64,000 nucleotides of DNA from NCBI GenBank assembly GCA_963791625.1, contig CAWBTA010000016.1, forward strand, positions 62,001 to 126,000. Reading direction: 5' to 3'. The notes below the pieces were generated by a model, which ran no database searches, was not told where the DNA came from, and saw only the letters and a list, made by a program, of their open reading frames with translations. Shown piece after piece: positions 50,140-59,322 of this stretch. The DNA is from JANMCE01 sp963791625. Its GTDB lineage: Bacteria > Actinomycetota > Acidimicrobiia > Acidimicrobiales > Ilumatobacteraceae. Made by a program: the position numbers and the translations under genes. Each line of letters opens with the position of its first letter. Positions within the stretch are counted from its first letter, which is position 1.

Positions 50140-50886
50140 CTACAACTTGGCGACTTGGCTGAAGTCCATCTCGACGAGGGTTTCCCGTCCGAAGATGTTG
50201 ACCAGCACCTTGAGCTTGAGGTGATCGAGGTTGATTTCGGCCACCGATCCCGTGAAGTCGGCGAACGGGCCTTCCTTCACGCGGACACTTTCGCCCACTT
50301 CGTATTCCATCTTCGGCTTGCGCTTGGAGACCTGCGCTTCGCCGTCGCCCTTGGCCGACAGGAACGTTTCGACTTCCTTGCGAGACAGCGGCGTGGGCTT
50401 CTGGCCGAGACGACCCTGACCTACGAATCCGGTGACACCAGGGGTGTTACGGATGACGTACCAGCTGTCATCGCTCATCTCACAGCGAACGAGGAGGTAG
50501 CCAGGAAAGACCTTCTTTTGCACGACGATTTTGCGGCCGTTCTTGAACTCCTGCACGTCTTCCATGGGGATGACGACTTCGAAGATCTTGTCTTCCATGT
50601 TCATCGAGGCCGTACGGGCTTCGAGGTTGGACTTGACCTTCTTTTCGTACCCGGACTGCGAATGCACGACGTACCACTTGCCCGGACGAAGGTGCGGGTT
50701 GTCGTAGGGAACTTCTTCCTCTTCGACTGCGTCGTCCGACGCAACGGCTTCATCGACGGCATCTTCAGCGACCGCATCTTCAGCCGCAACCGCAACAGGT
50801 TCAGCCTCAACCGTTTCGGTGGGCTCTTCTACCTCGGGCAGTACTTGGTCAGACATGCCTTCTTCAATCATTTCGGTGTCACTCAT
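50140..50886 (-). CDS. nusG: Transcription elongation factor NusG with acidic N-terminal extension
   Basis: Couples RNA polymerase to ribosome and Rho. Residues 1-65 are an Ala/Glu/Asp-rich acidic region. The NGN domain follows (WYVVHSQSGYEKKVKSNLEA, FPGYLLVRCEM, VIRNTPGVTGFVG). The C-terminal KOW domain has GESVRVKEGPFADFTGSVAE. 248 residues. Its ATG overlaps the secE stop by four bases. Confidence 0.97.
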   Translation of the reverse strand: MSDTEMIEEGMSDQVLPEVEEPTETVEAEPVAVAAEDAVAEDAVDEAVASDDAVEEEEVPYDNPHLRPGKWYVVHSQSGYEKKVKSNLEARTASMNMEDKIFEVVIPMEDVQEFKNGRKIVVQKKVFPGYLLVRCEMSDDSWYVIRNTPGVTGFVGQGRLGQKPTPLSRKEVETFLSAKGDGEAQVSKRKPKMEYEVGESVRVKEGPFADFTGSVAEINLDHLKLKVLVNIFGRETLVEMDFSQVAKL

Positions 50887-51188
50887 CCGTTGAACAGCCA
50901 GAGGGAAAGCTTGCCGAAGCCGAAGTCCAGCGAGGCAACAAAAGCGGTGAAAATCACGACGGTGGTGAGCACGATGATGGAGTAGTTCTTGACTTCTTCC
51001 TTGCTCGGCCAGGCGACCTTGCGCAGTTCGCCACGAACCTCACGGATGAACTGGCGGGGAGGGGTGCGCTCCTCCTTCACCCGGGCGGCAGGCGCCTGAC
51101 GATCGACGCGGACGGGCGCGTCGTTCTCATTGATGGCGCCCATCTTGCGCATCTGGCGCTTTTGTTCGCGATTCATATTCATCGACAT
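50883..51188 (-). CDS. secE: Preprotein translocase subunit SecE
   Basis: The 101-residue protein has a basic/charged N-terminus and the SecE core FIREVRGELRKVAWPSKEEV followed by one membrane helix (IIVLTTVVIFTAFVASL). Internal ATGs at codons 3 and 5 are alternative starts. Lies between tRNA-Trp and nusG. Confidence 0.95.
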   Translation of the reverse strand: MSMNMNREQKRQMRKMGAINENDAPVRVDRQAPAARVKEERTPPRQFIREVRGELRKVAWPSKEEVKNYSIIVLTTVVIFTAFVASLDFGFGKLSLWLFNG

Positions 51189-51231
51189 GGTGATGGAGTC
51201 CTGTCCACGGGGTGCAGATTCACCCCGCTAG

Positions 51232-51304
51232 CAGGGCAGGAGGGGCTCGAACCCCCGACCCTCGGTTTTGGAGACCGATGCTCTTCCAGCTGAGCTACTG
51301 CCCT
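51232..51304 (-). tRNA. trnW: tRNA-Trp (CCA)
   Basis: A 73-nt cloverleaf. The acceptor stem AGGGCAG pairs with CTGCCCT, the anticodon loop is CTCCAAA, the T arm GGGGG-TTCGAGC-CCCTC, and the discriminator base is G. CCA is not encoded. Lies between rpmG and secE, its usual actinobacterial place. Confidence 0.95.
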
Positions 51305-51368
51305 TGGTTGTCCACCACGCTTCCGATGAAGCGTGGTGGTAATGCTACCTACAGCTACCCCGCCAGAG

Positions 51369-51533
51369 TCAGCGGGTTTCCTTATGTACCGTATGCGAGC
51401 GCTCGGTTTTGCAGTACTTCTTCATTTCGAGGCGCTCACGATCGTTGATCTTGTTCTTCATCGTGATGTAGTTGCGGTTCTTGCAACTGGTGCATTCGAG
51501 GGTGATCTTCACCCTCTTGTCGTTCCTGGCCAT
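51369..51533 (-). CDS. rpmG: Ribosomal protein L33
   Basis: A 54-residue protein, MARNDKRVKITLECTSCKNR and NYITMKNKINDRERLEMKKY, ending CKTERSHTVHKETR. It matches L33. ECTSC and KKYC give three cysteines, so the fourth zinc ligand of the C+ form is absent or replaced. Found by direct translation of the gap between tuf2 and tRNA-Trp. Confidence 0.95.
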   Translation of the reverse strand: MARNDKRVKITLECTSCKNRNYITMKNKINDRERLEMKKYCKTERSHTVHKETR

Positions 51534-51548
51534 GACAGAGTCCCTTAG

Positions 51549-52735
51549 TTACTTGTTGATCTTGACGACGCGGCCGGCACCAACGGTACGGCCACCTTCA
51601 CGAATAGCGAACCGCAGACCCTCGTCCATCGCGATCGGCTTACCCAACTGCACCGTCATCGCAACGTTGTCACCCGGCATCACCATCTCGGTACCCTCCG
51701 GCAACTGAATCGTCCCGGTCACGTCAGTCGTACGGAAAAAGAACTGCGGACGATAGTTATTGAAGAACGGCTTATGACGACCACCCTCCTCCTTCGACAA
51801 CACATACACCTGACCCTCGAAATCGGTATGAGGAGTAATCGAGCCCGGCTTACACAACACCTGACCACGCTCCACATCTTCCTTCTTCGTGCCACGAAGA
51901 AGCGCACCAATGTTGTCGCCAGCCTGACCCTCATCAAGCAGCTTGCGGAACATCTCCACACCCGTACACGTCGTCTTCTGCGTGTTCCGCAAACCAACGA
52001 TCTCGATCTCATCACCCGTGTGAACCTTGCCCTGCTCCACCTTGCCGGTAACGACCGTGCCACGACCCGTGATCGTGAACACATCCTCAATCGGCATCAA
52101 GAACGGCTTATCCAACTCACGCACCGGCTCCGGAACCCAGTTATCACACGCGTCCATGAACTCCATGATCTTTTCCTGCCACGCCGCGTCACCCTCAAGA
52201 GCCTTCAACGCCGAACACGCGGACGACCGGACAGTTATCACCATCAAACTCGAACGACGAGAGCAATTCGCGCACTTCAAGCTCCACCAGCTCAAGGAGT
52301 TCTTCGTCCTCAACCATGTCGGCCTTGTTCAACGCCACAACGATGTACGGCACACCAACCTGACGAGCCAAGCAACACATGCTCACGCGTCTGGGGCATC
52401 GGACCATCCGTGGCCGCGACCACCAGGATCGCACCATCAATCTGCGCCGCGCCGGTGATCATGTTCTTGATGTAGTCAGCGTGACCCGGCATATCCACAT
52501 GGGCGTAATGGCGCTTCAACGTCTCGTACTCGATATGCGCGATCGAGATCGTGATACCACGAGCCTTCTCCTCCGGCGCCTTATCAATCTGATCAAAAGC
52601 AGTGAAATTAGCAAGACCCTTACCAGCAAGCGTCTTCGAGATCGCAGCAGTCAACGTCGTCTTGCCATGGTCGATGTGACCCATGGTGCCGATATTGACG
52701 TGCGGCTTGTTACGTTCGAACTTGGCCTTGCTCAT
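51549..52735 (-). CDS. tuf: Elongation factor Tu, copy 2, two apparent inserted bases
   Basis: The N-terminal frame (from 52735) and C-terminal frame (to 51549) are both nearly identical to tuf copy 1. Compared base for base with copy 1, there is one extra base near 52373 (after HVLL) and one near 52215 (GCCGAACACGCGG for GCCGAAACGCGG). Removing both gives 394 residues. A few substitutions remain (for example EFMDACDNWV for ELMDVCDNSV). Confidence 0.92.
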
Positions 52736-52775
52736 GATGTACTCCTAGGGACGGGCGATGCTGGTACGGGAAGAT

Positions 52776-52852
52776 TGGTAGCGGCGATCGGATTCGAACC
52801 GATGACCACACGATTATGAGCCGTGTGCTCTAACCAACTGAGCTACGCCGCC
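52776..52852 (-). tRNA. trnM: tRNA-Met (CAT), elongator type
   Basis: A 77-nt gene including an encoded CCA. The acceptor stem GGCGGCG pairs with CGCCGCT (first pair G-U), the anticodon loop is CTCATAA in a CACGG/TCGTG stem, and the T loop TTCGAAT. The paired first base fits elongator, not initiator, tRNA. An Ile2 (lysidine) identity cannot be excluded by eye. Confidence 0.9.
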
Positions 52853-52877
52853 AGGGCGCCCGGCGGACCGGTGCTCG

Positions 52878-52950
52878 AGCCCTCTGTCGGAGTCGAACCG
52901 ACGACCTACGCCTTACCATGGCGTTGCTCTACCTACTGAGCTAAGAGGGC
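52878..52950 (-). tRNA. trnT: tRNA-Thr (GGT)
   Basis: A 73-nt cloverleaf. The acceptor stem GCCCTCT pairs with AGAGGGC, the anticodon stem ACGCC/GGCGT has loop ATGGTAA (anticodon GGT), and the T loop is TTCGACT. No encoded CCA. Lies 25 bp upstream of tRNA-Met. Confidence 0.94.
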
Positions 52951-53056
52951 GGGCGCGGCGGTGCCGCGTCACAAGGGATAAACAGTAGCAAGGAACCGGG
53001 CGATTTGCCCAAGTGGTTTGCGCGTGGTGCTGGGTGAACCTATACGGTGGGCGTTC

Positions 53057-53569
53057 ATGCGAGTGCGGCCAGCGATCCTTGCCGACGCTGATGCCATCCG
53101 CTCCATCTACAACTACGAGGTTTTGCACACCACGGCCACCTTCGACCTCGTGCCGCGATCACTTGAGGATCAACAAGCCTGGCTGACCGCCCGCTCCGGG
53201 GCGTTCAGCGCGCTGGTCGCCGAGGACGACGACGGCATCGTGCTCGGCTTCGCGTCGTTGTCCCCCTATAAGGAGCGCGCCGCGTACCGCACCAGCGTGG
53301 AGGATTCGGTCTATGTAAGCCGCAGCGCCCACGGGCGCGGCATCGGTCGGCTCCTCGTAGCTGAGGTGCTGAACGTCGCCGAGGCCCACGGCTTCCATGC
53401 CGTCATGGCTCGCATCGAGGCATCGAGCGCAGCGTCACGAGGGCTGCATGCTGCCTGCGGCTTCGAGCTGGTTGGCATCGAGCGCGAGATTGGTAGAAAA
53501 TTCGGCCGATGGCTCGACGTAGCGGTTATGCAATGCGTCCTCCACGAACGAACCGCGACCTCCCGCTAG
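53057..53569 (+). CDS. GNAT acetyltransferase, phosphinothricin acetyltransferase-like
   Basis: The 170-residue protein starts MRVRPAILADADAIRSIYNY. It has the PAT-type pattern TTATFDLVPRSLEDQQAWL, the acetyl-CoA loop HGRGIGRLLVAEVL and HGFHAVMARIEASSAASRGL. Related enzymes acetylate phosphinothricin, methionine sulfone or similar amino acids. The substrate is not determined here. The stop overlaps the convergent GGDEF-EAL gene by four bases. Confidence 0.85.
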   Translation: MRVRPAILADADAIRSIYNYEVLHTTATFDLVPRSLEDQQAWLTARSGAFSALVAEDDDGIVLGFASLSPYKERAAYRTSVEDSVYVSRSAHGRGIGRLLVAEVLNVAEAHGFHAVMARIEASSAASRGLHAACGFELVGIEREIGRKFGRWLDVAVMQCVLHERTATSR

Positions 53570-56037
53570 CTGGCCGCTTGGGTGACCGCGGGTGCGGGAA
53601 GACTTGCCGGCGGATGAGCTGCCCATGCCTGGGCAGGAAGAGCCCTGGGACGACGACGCAGCGGCGGCACATAGGTCGGGTTGGGGACGGCCAGAACGGG
53701 CGATCGAAGTGCTGCTGGAGCCGGGCGATTGGTGGGAAGGCGGCGACGCTGTGCTTCTAGCCAGGCCTGCAGGTCAGGGTTCGAAAGCGGGCGGCTGACC
53801 AAGTAGCCCTGTGCCACGTCGCAGTCGAGCAGCTGCAGTTCGCGCCAGGCGTCGGCGGACTCGACGCCTTCAGCAACAAGACTGAGGCCAAGTGCATGGG
53901 CGAGGCCGACAGCGGCACGGACCAGAGCCTTCTGACGGCTCGAGGTGTCCACCTCGTCGACCAGTGACTTGTCGAGCTTCAACTCGTCGAGATCGAGTTC
54001 ACGCAGCAACGAAAGGGATGCGTAACCGGCGCCGAAATCATCGATCGAGACCTTGGTACCGAGCTGTCGCAATCGAGCAACGATCTGCGCGGTGCGAACG
54101 GGATCTTCGATGACGGAGTCCTCGGTGATTTCGATGGTCAACAACGCGGCCGGAAGGTGATTGCGAGCAAGCACTTCTTCGACAAAATTCGGGAACGTCG
54201 CGTCCACGACGTCGACGGTACCGACATTCACCGAGATACCGAGCGACTCCCCTTGTGCGTGCCAGCGACCCGCCTGCTCGACCGCTATTGCCAGCACCTT
54301 GCGGGTCAACTTCGGCAACAGGCCACCCTCGGTTGCGAGGGGCAGGAAGTCCGCCGGACTCAACAAACCCCTGGTCGGGTGCTCCCAACGGACCAGCGCT
54401 TCAACACCAGTCAAGGTGCCGTCGACGAAACGAACCTTTGGTTGGTAGTAGAGCACGAGTTGGTCGAGATCGATGGCGTTGCGGAGTTCTTCAAGATGCT
54501 CCAACTGCTCGCGACTGTTGCGGTCGAAACTCTGGCTGTAGAACCGCACGCCGCCACCATTGCGTTTGGCCTCGTACATAGCCACGTCGGCTCGTTGCAA
54601 CAGCAACGACGGCGTGTCGCCGTGATCGGGATAGAGCGACGCACCGACGCTGGCGCGCACTTGGATAGGCACGCCATCGAGTTCCATCCGGTCCTGCAGC
54701 GACTCGACCAGACGGTTCGCCGCAGCGAGCGCCCAGCCTGGTTCCTCGCGTGGTTGGACCACGATGCCGAACTCGTCGCCACCGAGGCGGGCCAGCATGT
54801 CGCCGGGCGCCAACGTGGCCGTGAAGCGCCGGGCGACCTCGCGGAGCAGCTCGTCACCGGTGTGGTGTCCAAGCGTGTCGTTGATGACTTTGAAGCCGTC
54901 GAGGTCGACCATCAACACCGCAACGGGAGATCGATCGAACGTAGGGGCCACCGTTCGCCCGATCATCTCGGAGAACGAGCGTCGGTTCGGGAGCTGCGTG
55001 AGTTCATCGGTGCGGGCTTCACGACGAGTTTGCGTGAGCGTCCGGAGTTCCTGGAATGCCATCGATGCGCGTACTGCGGCCGCCGCGAGCGTGGTACCGC
55101 TCAGCACGAGTGCGATCGGATGCACGGACCGGAATCGATCAAGAATGAGAAGCGTCACTGAGGTCATGGCGAATGCGAAGGGCACGCCGAGCGAGACGTT
55201 GGCTCCGGTCCGCTCCGTTGACGGCGTGGGCTCCACTGCGATCAGCGCAAGAAGCGCGGCCGAGACCAGCCACAAATAGGTGATCCGATCGGCGAACATG
55301 TTGCTGTTGTCGGTGTTGAAGAAGAGATTGGCCGTATTGGATACGAAGCTGCAGCCCACCGCGGCGACCAGATACTTGCCCGATCGACTATGCCGCCATG
55401 CCTGAAGGCCGCCCATGACCAGGACCAGCAGGAAGACGTCACAAACCGGATAGATGAGCGGAAAAACGTTCGTCAGCTTGCCCCCGCGCATACTGGCCGT
55501 TGCTGGATCAAGCGCCAGAAAACTGATGAGTGCAAGCGCACCAATCCCACACACCACCGCGTCCGCCCAGCCGTTACTTGCGCCTTCGGAGCGTTCTGCT
55601 CGAATGAACCGAGCGAGGGCCAGTCCGGCCAAGGGGTAAAAGGACAGCCCGAGAATGTCGGCAAATGGTATTGACCCGGCCGAGAACAGCCCGACATCGA
55701 CTCCACCCGACAGAAACGGGAACGCGCCGGATGCCAGAACCCCTCGAACAACCAGTGCGGAAGCGGCGGCAACGATGGCGGCGCTCAGCAGGTGCCAACT
55801 GATCCGGTGTTCGGCGTCCCGCTTGGCTCGACGCTGACACAAAAGAATGGACAGCATCGGCAAGGTGCACAACGAGGCCACGAAGATCCATGTCGGAGCA
55901 GCGCTGCCGGCGCGGCTGACTTGATCGTTTCCGATCAGACTGAGGATGAAGGTGACCGCGATCAGCAGCGTGACTGGGCGTACGGAATGACGGCGTGGGG
56001 TCCGCATTCGTTTGCCCTGCTCTCGCCGTCGTGACAC
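53566..56037 (-). CDS. Membrane GGDEF-EAL cyclic-di-GMP protein
   Basis: The 823-residue protein starts at GTG 56037, behind GAGGAG with 6-bp spacing. Residues about 20-330 form eight or more membrane segments. The diguanylate cyclase domain follows (DELTQLPNRRSF, intact RLGGDEFGIVV). The EAL phosphodiesterase domain has GVEALVRWEHP, DDFGAGYASL and EGVES, so both active sites look complete. The last 60 residues are Pro/Arg/Ala-rich and probably disordered. It should make and/or degrade cyclic di-GMP in response to a membrane signal. Confidence 0.93.
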   Translation of the reverse strand: MSRRREQGKRMRTPRRHSVRPVTLLIAVTFILSLIGNDQVSRAGSAAPTWIFVASLCTLPMLSILLCQRRAKRDAEHRISWHLLSAAIVAAASALVVRGVLASGAFPFLSGGVDVGLFSAGSIPFADILGLSFYPLAGLALARFIRAERSEGASNGWADAVVCGIGALALISFLALDPATASMRGGKLTNVFPLIYPVCDVFLLVLVMGGLQAWRHSRSGKYLVAAVGCSFVSNTANLFFNTDNSNMFADRITYLWLVSAALLALIAVEPTPSTERTGANVSLGVPFAFAMTSVTLLILDRFRSVHPIALVLSGTTLAAAAVRASMAFQELRTLTQTRREARTDELTQLPNRRSFSEMIGRTVAPTFDRSPVAVLMVDLDGFKVINDTLGHHTGDELLREVARRFTATLAPGDMLARLGGDEFGIVVQPREEPGWALAAANRLVESLQDRMELDGVPIQVRASVGASLYPDHGDTPSLLLQRADVAMYEAKRNGGGVRFYSQSFDRNSREQLEHLEELRNAIDLDQLVLYYQPKVRFVDGTLTGVEALVRWEHPTRGLLSPADFLPLATEGGLLPKLTRKVLAIAVEQAGRWHAQGESLGISVNVGTVDVVDATFPNFVEEVLARNHLPAALLTIEITEDSVIEDPVRTAQIVARLRQLGTKVSIDDFGAGYASLSLLRELDLDELKLDKSLVDEVDTSSRQKALVRAAVGLAHALGLSLVAEGVESADAWRELQLLDCDVAQGYLVSRPLSNPDLQAWLEAQRRRLPTNRPAPAALRSPVLAVPNPTYVPPLRRRPRALPAQAWAAHPPASLPAPAVTQAAS

Positions 56038-56220
56038 GCCGGACTCCTCATCGGGTTGGATAAGGCCAAGGTAACGCTCAAAGTGATGGTCCCCCTTCAG
56101 TGAGCGTCAAGACTCTCTCCACGTCACGTGAAGAACGCCGAAAGTGAGCGAACGGTCAAGATGCCGCAACGACGGGAACGGCCCGGCAAACGTGACGTTC
56201 GCCGGGCCGATCTGCAGTTG

Positions 56221-56303
56221 TGGGCCGAGAAGGATTTGAACCTCCGTAGGCGTAAGCCGGCGGGTTTACAGCCCGCTCCCATTGGCCACTCGGGCACCGA
56301 CCC
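56221..56303 (-). tRNA. trnY: tRNA-Tyr (GTA)
   Basis: An 83-nt class II tRNA. The acceptor stem GGGTCGG pairs with TCGGCCC (G-U pairs included), the anticodon loop CTGTAAA has anticodon GTA, a long variable arm is present, and the T arm is GGAGG-TTCAAAT-CCTTC. CCA is not encoded. First gene of the minus-strand tRNA-tuf-secE cluster, next to the IS110 element. Confidence 0.94.
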
Positions 56304-56309
56304 ATATGT

Positions 56310-56664
56310 TGCGTGTCGCATCATATCCACCGACGACGCCATCCGCCCAAGCAATACCAGCGGAACTCGCAGCATTGTCTGAGCGAAGCTGTGAGTTGAT
56401 GGTGGTGGCTTGAGCATCCCTGTTGGGTGCTGGGCGTTGGGCTTGGCTGGTGTTGGTGACCGTCGTGACTCGGAGCGAAGCTGACCTCCTGTGTTTTTGG
56501 GGTGTCTTGGACTCGAACTGTTCGAGGGTCGCCGACACCGGCCCGGTGTCTTCGTATGGCCTGATTAGGAGCATGTCCACCGTTAGCGCGGTGTGACCCG
56601 TCACAGCCTTGCCTGAAGAAACCGAACCGGCGTCGACCCATTTAGACAACCCGGAGGTTAGCGA
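56310..56664 (+). ncRNA. IS110 left non-coding region, candidate bridge RNA locus
   Basis: A 355-bp stretch before the transposase has no convincing gene. It carries consecutive hairpins: CTCGAA/TTCGAG (56512-56526), GACACCG/CGGTGTC with a 3-nt loop (56534-56550), and CACCG/CGGTG (56578-56593), which overlaps an alternative TGTGA/TCACA pairing. IS110-family elements encode their bridge RNA in this position. The exact RNA ends, and its target and donor loops, cannot be assigned by eye. Confidence 0.5.
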
Positions 56665-57726
56665 ATGAAGTTGCAAGAACTGGTGTCACACGTCGTTGGC
56701 GTGGACACGCACAAAGACACCCACACCGCTGCGGTAGTGACATCGATCACCGGCGGTGAGGAAGCGAGCGAGACCGTGCCCGCAAATCGCGACGGTTATG
56801 AATCGTTGATCGAGCTGGCCGACAGCTATGCCGATCCGTCGGATCGGGCGTGGGCGATCGAGGGGACCGGCAGCTATGGTGCTGGCCTGGCCGAGTTCCT
56901 ATCGGCTCGTGGCGAGTGGGTCATTGAGATCGATCGCCCGTCTCGACCGGCGCAACGTAACGGTGCCAAGTCCGATTCGCTCGACGCGGTCCGCGCTGCT
57001 CGTGAAGCCCTCGGACGCGAGAAATGGGCGGCGCCGCGTGCCCGGAACGAGCGAGAAGCCATGCGCGTACTGGTCACGACCAGGCAAGGCGCGGTCAGAG
57101 ACCGCACCAGGGCGATCAACCAGCTCAAAGCCATGATCGTGTCAGCACCCGACACGCTTCGAGACCGGCTTCGCAGTCATGACGGCCACGACCTCGTCGA
57201 TCGCTGCGCCCGTCTACGCCAAACCACCGATCGACCCACCGACGTCGAAGCGACCGTGGCCGCGTTGCGACGCCTCGCGAAACGGATCCAACACCTCGAT
57301 ACCGAGATCAAAGAACACGACCGTGACCTCAAGCGACTCACGACCGAGCACTGCCCCCAACTCGTCGCCGAGCTCGGAGTCGGACCCATCGTGGCCGCCC
57401 ACACCTATATCGCCTGGTCCCACCCCGGCCGCTGCCGCAACGAAGCAGCATTCGCGAACCTCGCCGGCACTGCGCCGATCGAGGCGTCCAGCGGCCAAGT
57501 CGTACGCCACCGACTCAACCGCGGCGGCGACCGCCAACTCAACCGGGCCCTTCACACCGTCGTGCTCACCCGAGCCCGATCCGACAACGCGACCAAGACC
57601 TACATCAACCGGCGGCTCGCAGAAGGCAAGACCACCAGAGAAGCCCGACGCTGCCTAAAACGCTACCTCGCCCGCCACTTCTACCGACTCCTCGAAAACC
57701 CCGACCTCACCCCCTTGACAACATAG
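56665..57726 (+). CDS. IS110 family transposase (recombinase)
   Basis: The 353-residue protein has an N-terminal RuvC-like DEDD domain: VGVDTHKDTHTAAVV, then AIEGTGSYGAGLAEFL, then AKSDSLDAVRAAR. The C-terminal Tnp domain has GVGPIVAAHTYIAWSHPGRC and TAPIEASSGQVVRHRLNRGG, containing the expected catalytic serine. Full length and in one frame, so it could be active. Preceded by GGAGG 9 bp before the ATG. Element ends are not defined. No obvious inverted repeats are seen, as expected for this family. Confidence 0.92.
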   Translation: MKLQELVSHVVGVDTHKDTHTAAVVTSITGGEEASETVPANRDGYESLIELADSYADPSDRAWAIEGTGSYGAGLAEFLSARGEWVIEIDRPSRPAQRNGAKSDSLDAVRAAREALGREKWAAPRARNEREAMRVLVTTRQGAVRDRTRAINQLKAMIVSAPDTLRDRLRSHDGHDLVDRCARLRQTTDRPTDVEATVAALRRLAKRIQHLDTEIKEHDRDLKRLTTEHCPQLVAELGVGPIVAAHTYIAWSHPGRCRNEAAFANLAGTAPIEASSGQVVRHRLNRGGDRQLNRALHTVVLTRARSDNATKTYINRRLAEGKTTREARRCLKRYLARHFYRLLENPDLTPLTT

Positions 57727-57782
57727 GAGGTTCGAGTCCGAGCGCCGGGAGCGGTAGCGAGCCAGCGAGGTATGTTACGTCT

Positions 57783-58271
57783 ATGCCGACCTTTGACATT
57801 GTTTCCGAAGTCGATAAGCAAGAACTGCGTAACGCGCTCGACCAGGCCCGCCGCGAGCTTGAGACCCGCTACGACTTCAAGGGCACCAATTCCTCCATCG
57901 AGGACAAGGACCTGGTACTCACCATCCGCACCGCATCGGAGGATCGCGCCCGCGCCATCAGAGTGCTGCTGGAGGAGCGCTTCGTGAAGCGGGGCATGTC
58001 GCTCAAGGGCATCGACTGGGGCAAGTTCGAAGAGGCCAGTGGCGCGTCCGTGCGCCAGGTCGTGACGGTGAATGTCGGCATTGGAGCGGACAAAGCGCGT
58101 GAGATCAACCGACTGATCAAGGAAAAGGGTCCGAAGGGCGTGTCGTCGTCAACGCAGGGCGATCAGATCCGCGTGACCAGCAAGAAGCGTGACGATCTGC
58201 AAGCCGTCATGACCCTCCTAAAGAACACCGACCTCGAAATCCCCCTCCAGTTCGAAAACATGCGGGACTAG
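57783..58271 (+). CDS. yajQ: YajQ family nucleotide-binding protein
   Basis: The 162-residue protein starts MPTFDIVSEVDKQELRNALD and has RYDFKGTNSSIEDKDLVLTI and INRLIKEKGPKGVSSSTQGD, the UPF0234 signature. Some YajQ proteins bind cyclic di-GMP and regulate transcription. Whether this one does is unknown, though a GGDEF-EAL protein lies 1.7 kb away. Its stop overlaps the convergent LLM remnant. Confidence 0.92.
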   Translation: MPTFDIVSEVDKQELRNALDQARRELETRYDFKGTNSSIEDKDLVLTIRTASEDRARAIRVLLEERFVKRGMSLKGIDWGKFEEASGASVRQVVTVNVGIGADKAREINRLIKEKGPKGVSSSTQGDQIRVTSKKRDDLQAVMTLLKNTDLEIPLQFENMRD

Positions 58272-58926
58272 CGGCGCGCGGTTCGGTTGATCAGTTCGCG
58301 CACATCGCTCGCCGTCGCACCGACGGGTACTCGACGCGTGATCCACGTCGCACCGGCGGCCACCATGGCAGGTTCGGTCGCGTCGGGACCGATGCCCTGA
58401 GTGTCGGACACAACCACATCGAAACCGTTAATCGAGCCGCGTCGCTCGCCGATCATCTCCAGCAGCCGCTTGATCGCGTCGAGGTCCATCTCGATGGGGA
58501 TCAAGCCTTCGTAGTTCGCGGCCCGACCGGCAGGACGTTGTGCGGTGCCGCGGATGGCGAACCAGTAGGGCGGCCGCGGTTGTTGCACCGGTCGCGGTCC
58601 GAAGATCACATCGTCCACCTGGAAATGTTCGCCGTGGAAGTCTGCGTGCCCGGTCACCATGAGCTGGTCGAGGACGGTCAGACCCTCATCGAGCCGGTCG
58701 GCGCGAACGCGTTGATCAGCGATTTCACCGAAGCGGGTGAGCTCTCCCCCGGATCCGCAATATCGATCACTTCTTCCCGCCGCCGCAGCACGTGATCCCA
58801 CAAGAAGATGCCGTCCCACCCCGCAGCTTCCGCCTCGGCCGCAAGATCAGCCAACAGCCGCGGATCACACAACGGCCCAAACGGCGGCAGATACAACAAC
58901 TGCTTGAGTTCTCCCGTAGTCACCAC
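58268..58926 (-). pseudogene. LLM-class flavin oxidoreductase, internally deleted
   Basis: The N-terminal piece reads LKQLLYLPPFGPLCDPRLLA and EAAGWDGIFLWDHVLRR. The C-terminal piece, in another frame, reads RFGEIADQRVRADRLDEGLT and QVDDVIFGPRPVQQPRPPYW. Between them about 80 residues that luciferase-like monooxygenases normally have are missing, and the frames do not match. The start is unclear (GTG 58926 or 58923). Confidence 0.7.
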
Positions 58927-59061
58927 CCGACCATAGCCAGCCACCGTCGGAATAGATTTCGCGTGCGAAGACGGAGGGAACGATTTGCTCACCTGGGGTG
59001 TCAAAGAGACGTGACCGAACCGCTGGCCGTCGAAGTTGCCGAGGAGGTCAATGCATGCAGC

Positions 59062-59322
59062 AACGAACGCAGACGCCTCGGCACGGCTCGTCGGATTGCG
59101 CCCCGCCTTGCCCATCAGTCGGTCACGACGGAGGAGCCGATGCCCGAGCTGATGGCGTCGCTACAACGACTACCCGATCGACAACGTGCGGTCGTGGTGT
59201 TGCGCTTCTACCTGGACTTACCGGAAGCCGAGATCGCTGAGGTGCTCGGCATACGACCAGGCACGGTCAAGTCGTCATTACATCGAGCACTCGCTCGTCT
59301 ACAAACGGAGGTCGAACGATGA
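59062..59322 (+). pseudogene. ECF sigma factor, 5' truncated
   Basis: The last 85 codons end with an intact sigma-70 region 4: LPDRQRAVVVLRFYLDLPEA, EIAEVLGIRPGTVKSSLHRA. Upstream of about 59062 the frame stays open but is antisense to the LLM remnant, with no region 2. The N-terminal half appears lost in the same rearrangement that broke the LLM gene. The stop overlaps the next gene by four bases. Confidence 0.65.

Noticed and set aside
57726..57746. tRNA T-arm-like sequence after the IS110 transposase (GGAGGTTCGAGTCC)
   Set aside because: No acceptor or anticodon arm can be built around it, so it is not a tRNA and not a defensible attachment site.
56304..57782. Similar words TATGTTGCGT and TATGTTACGT flanking the IS110 element as a target duplication
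   Set aside because: IS110 elements do not make normal target duplications and the match is short and imperfect.
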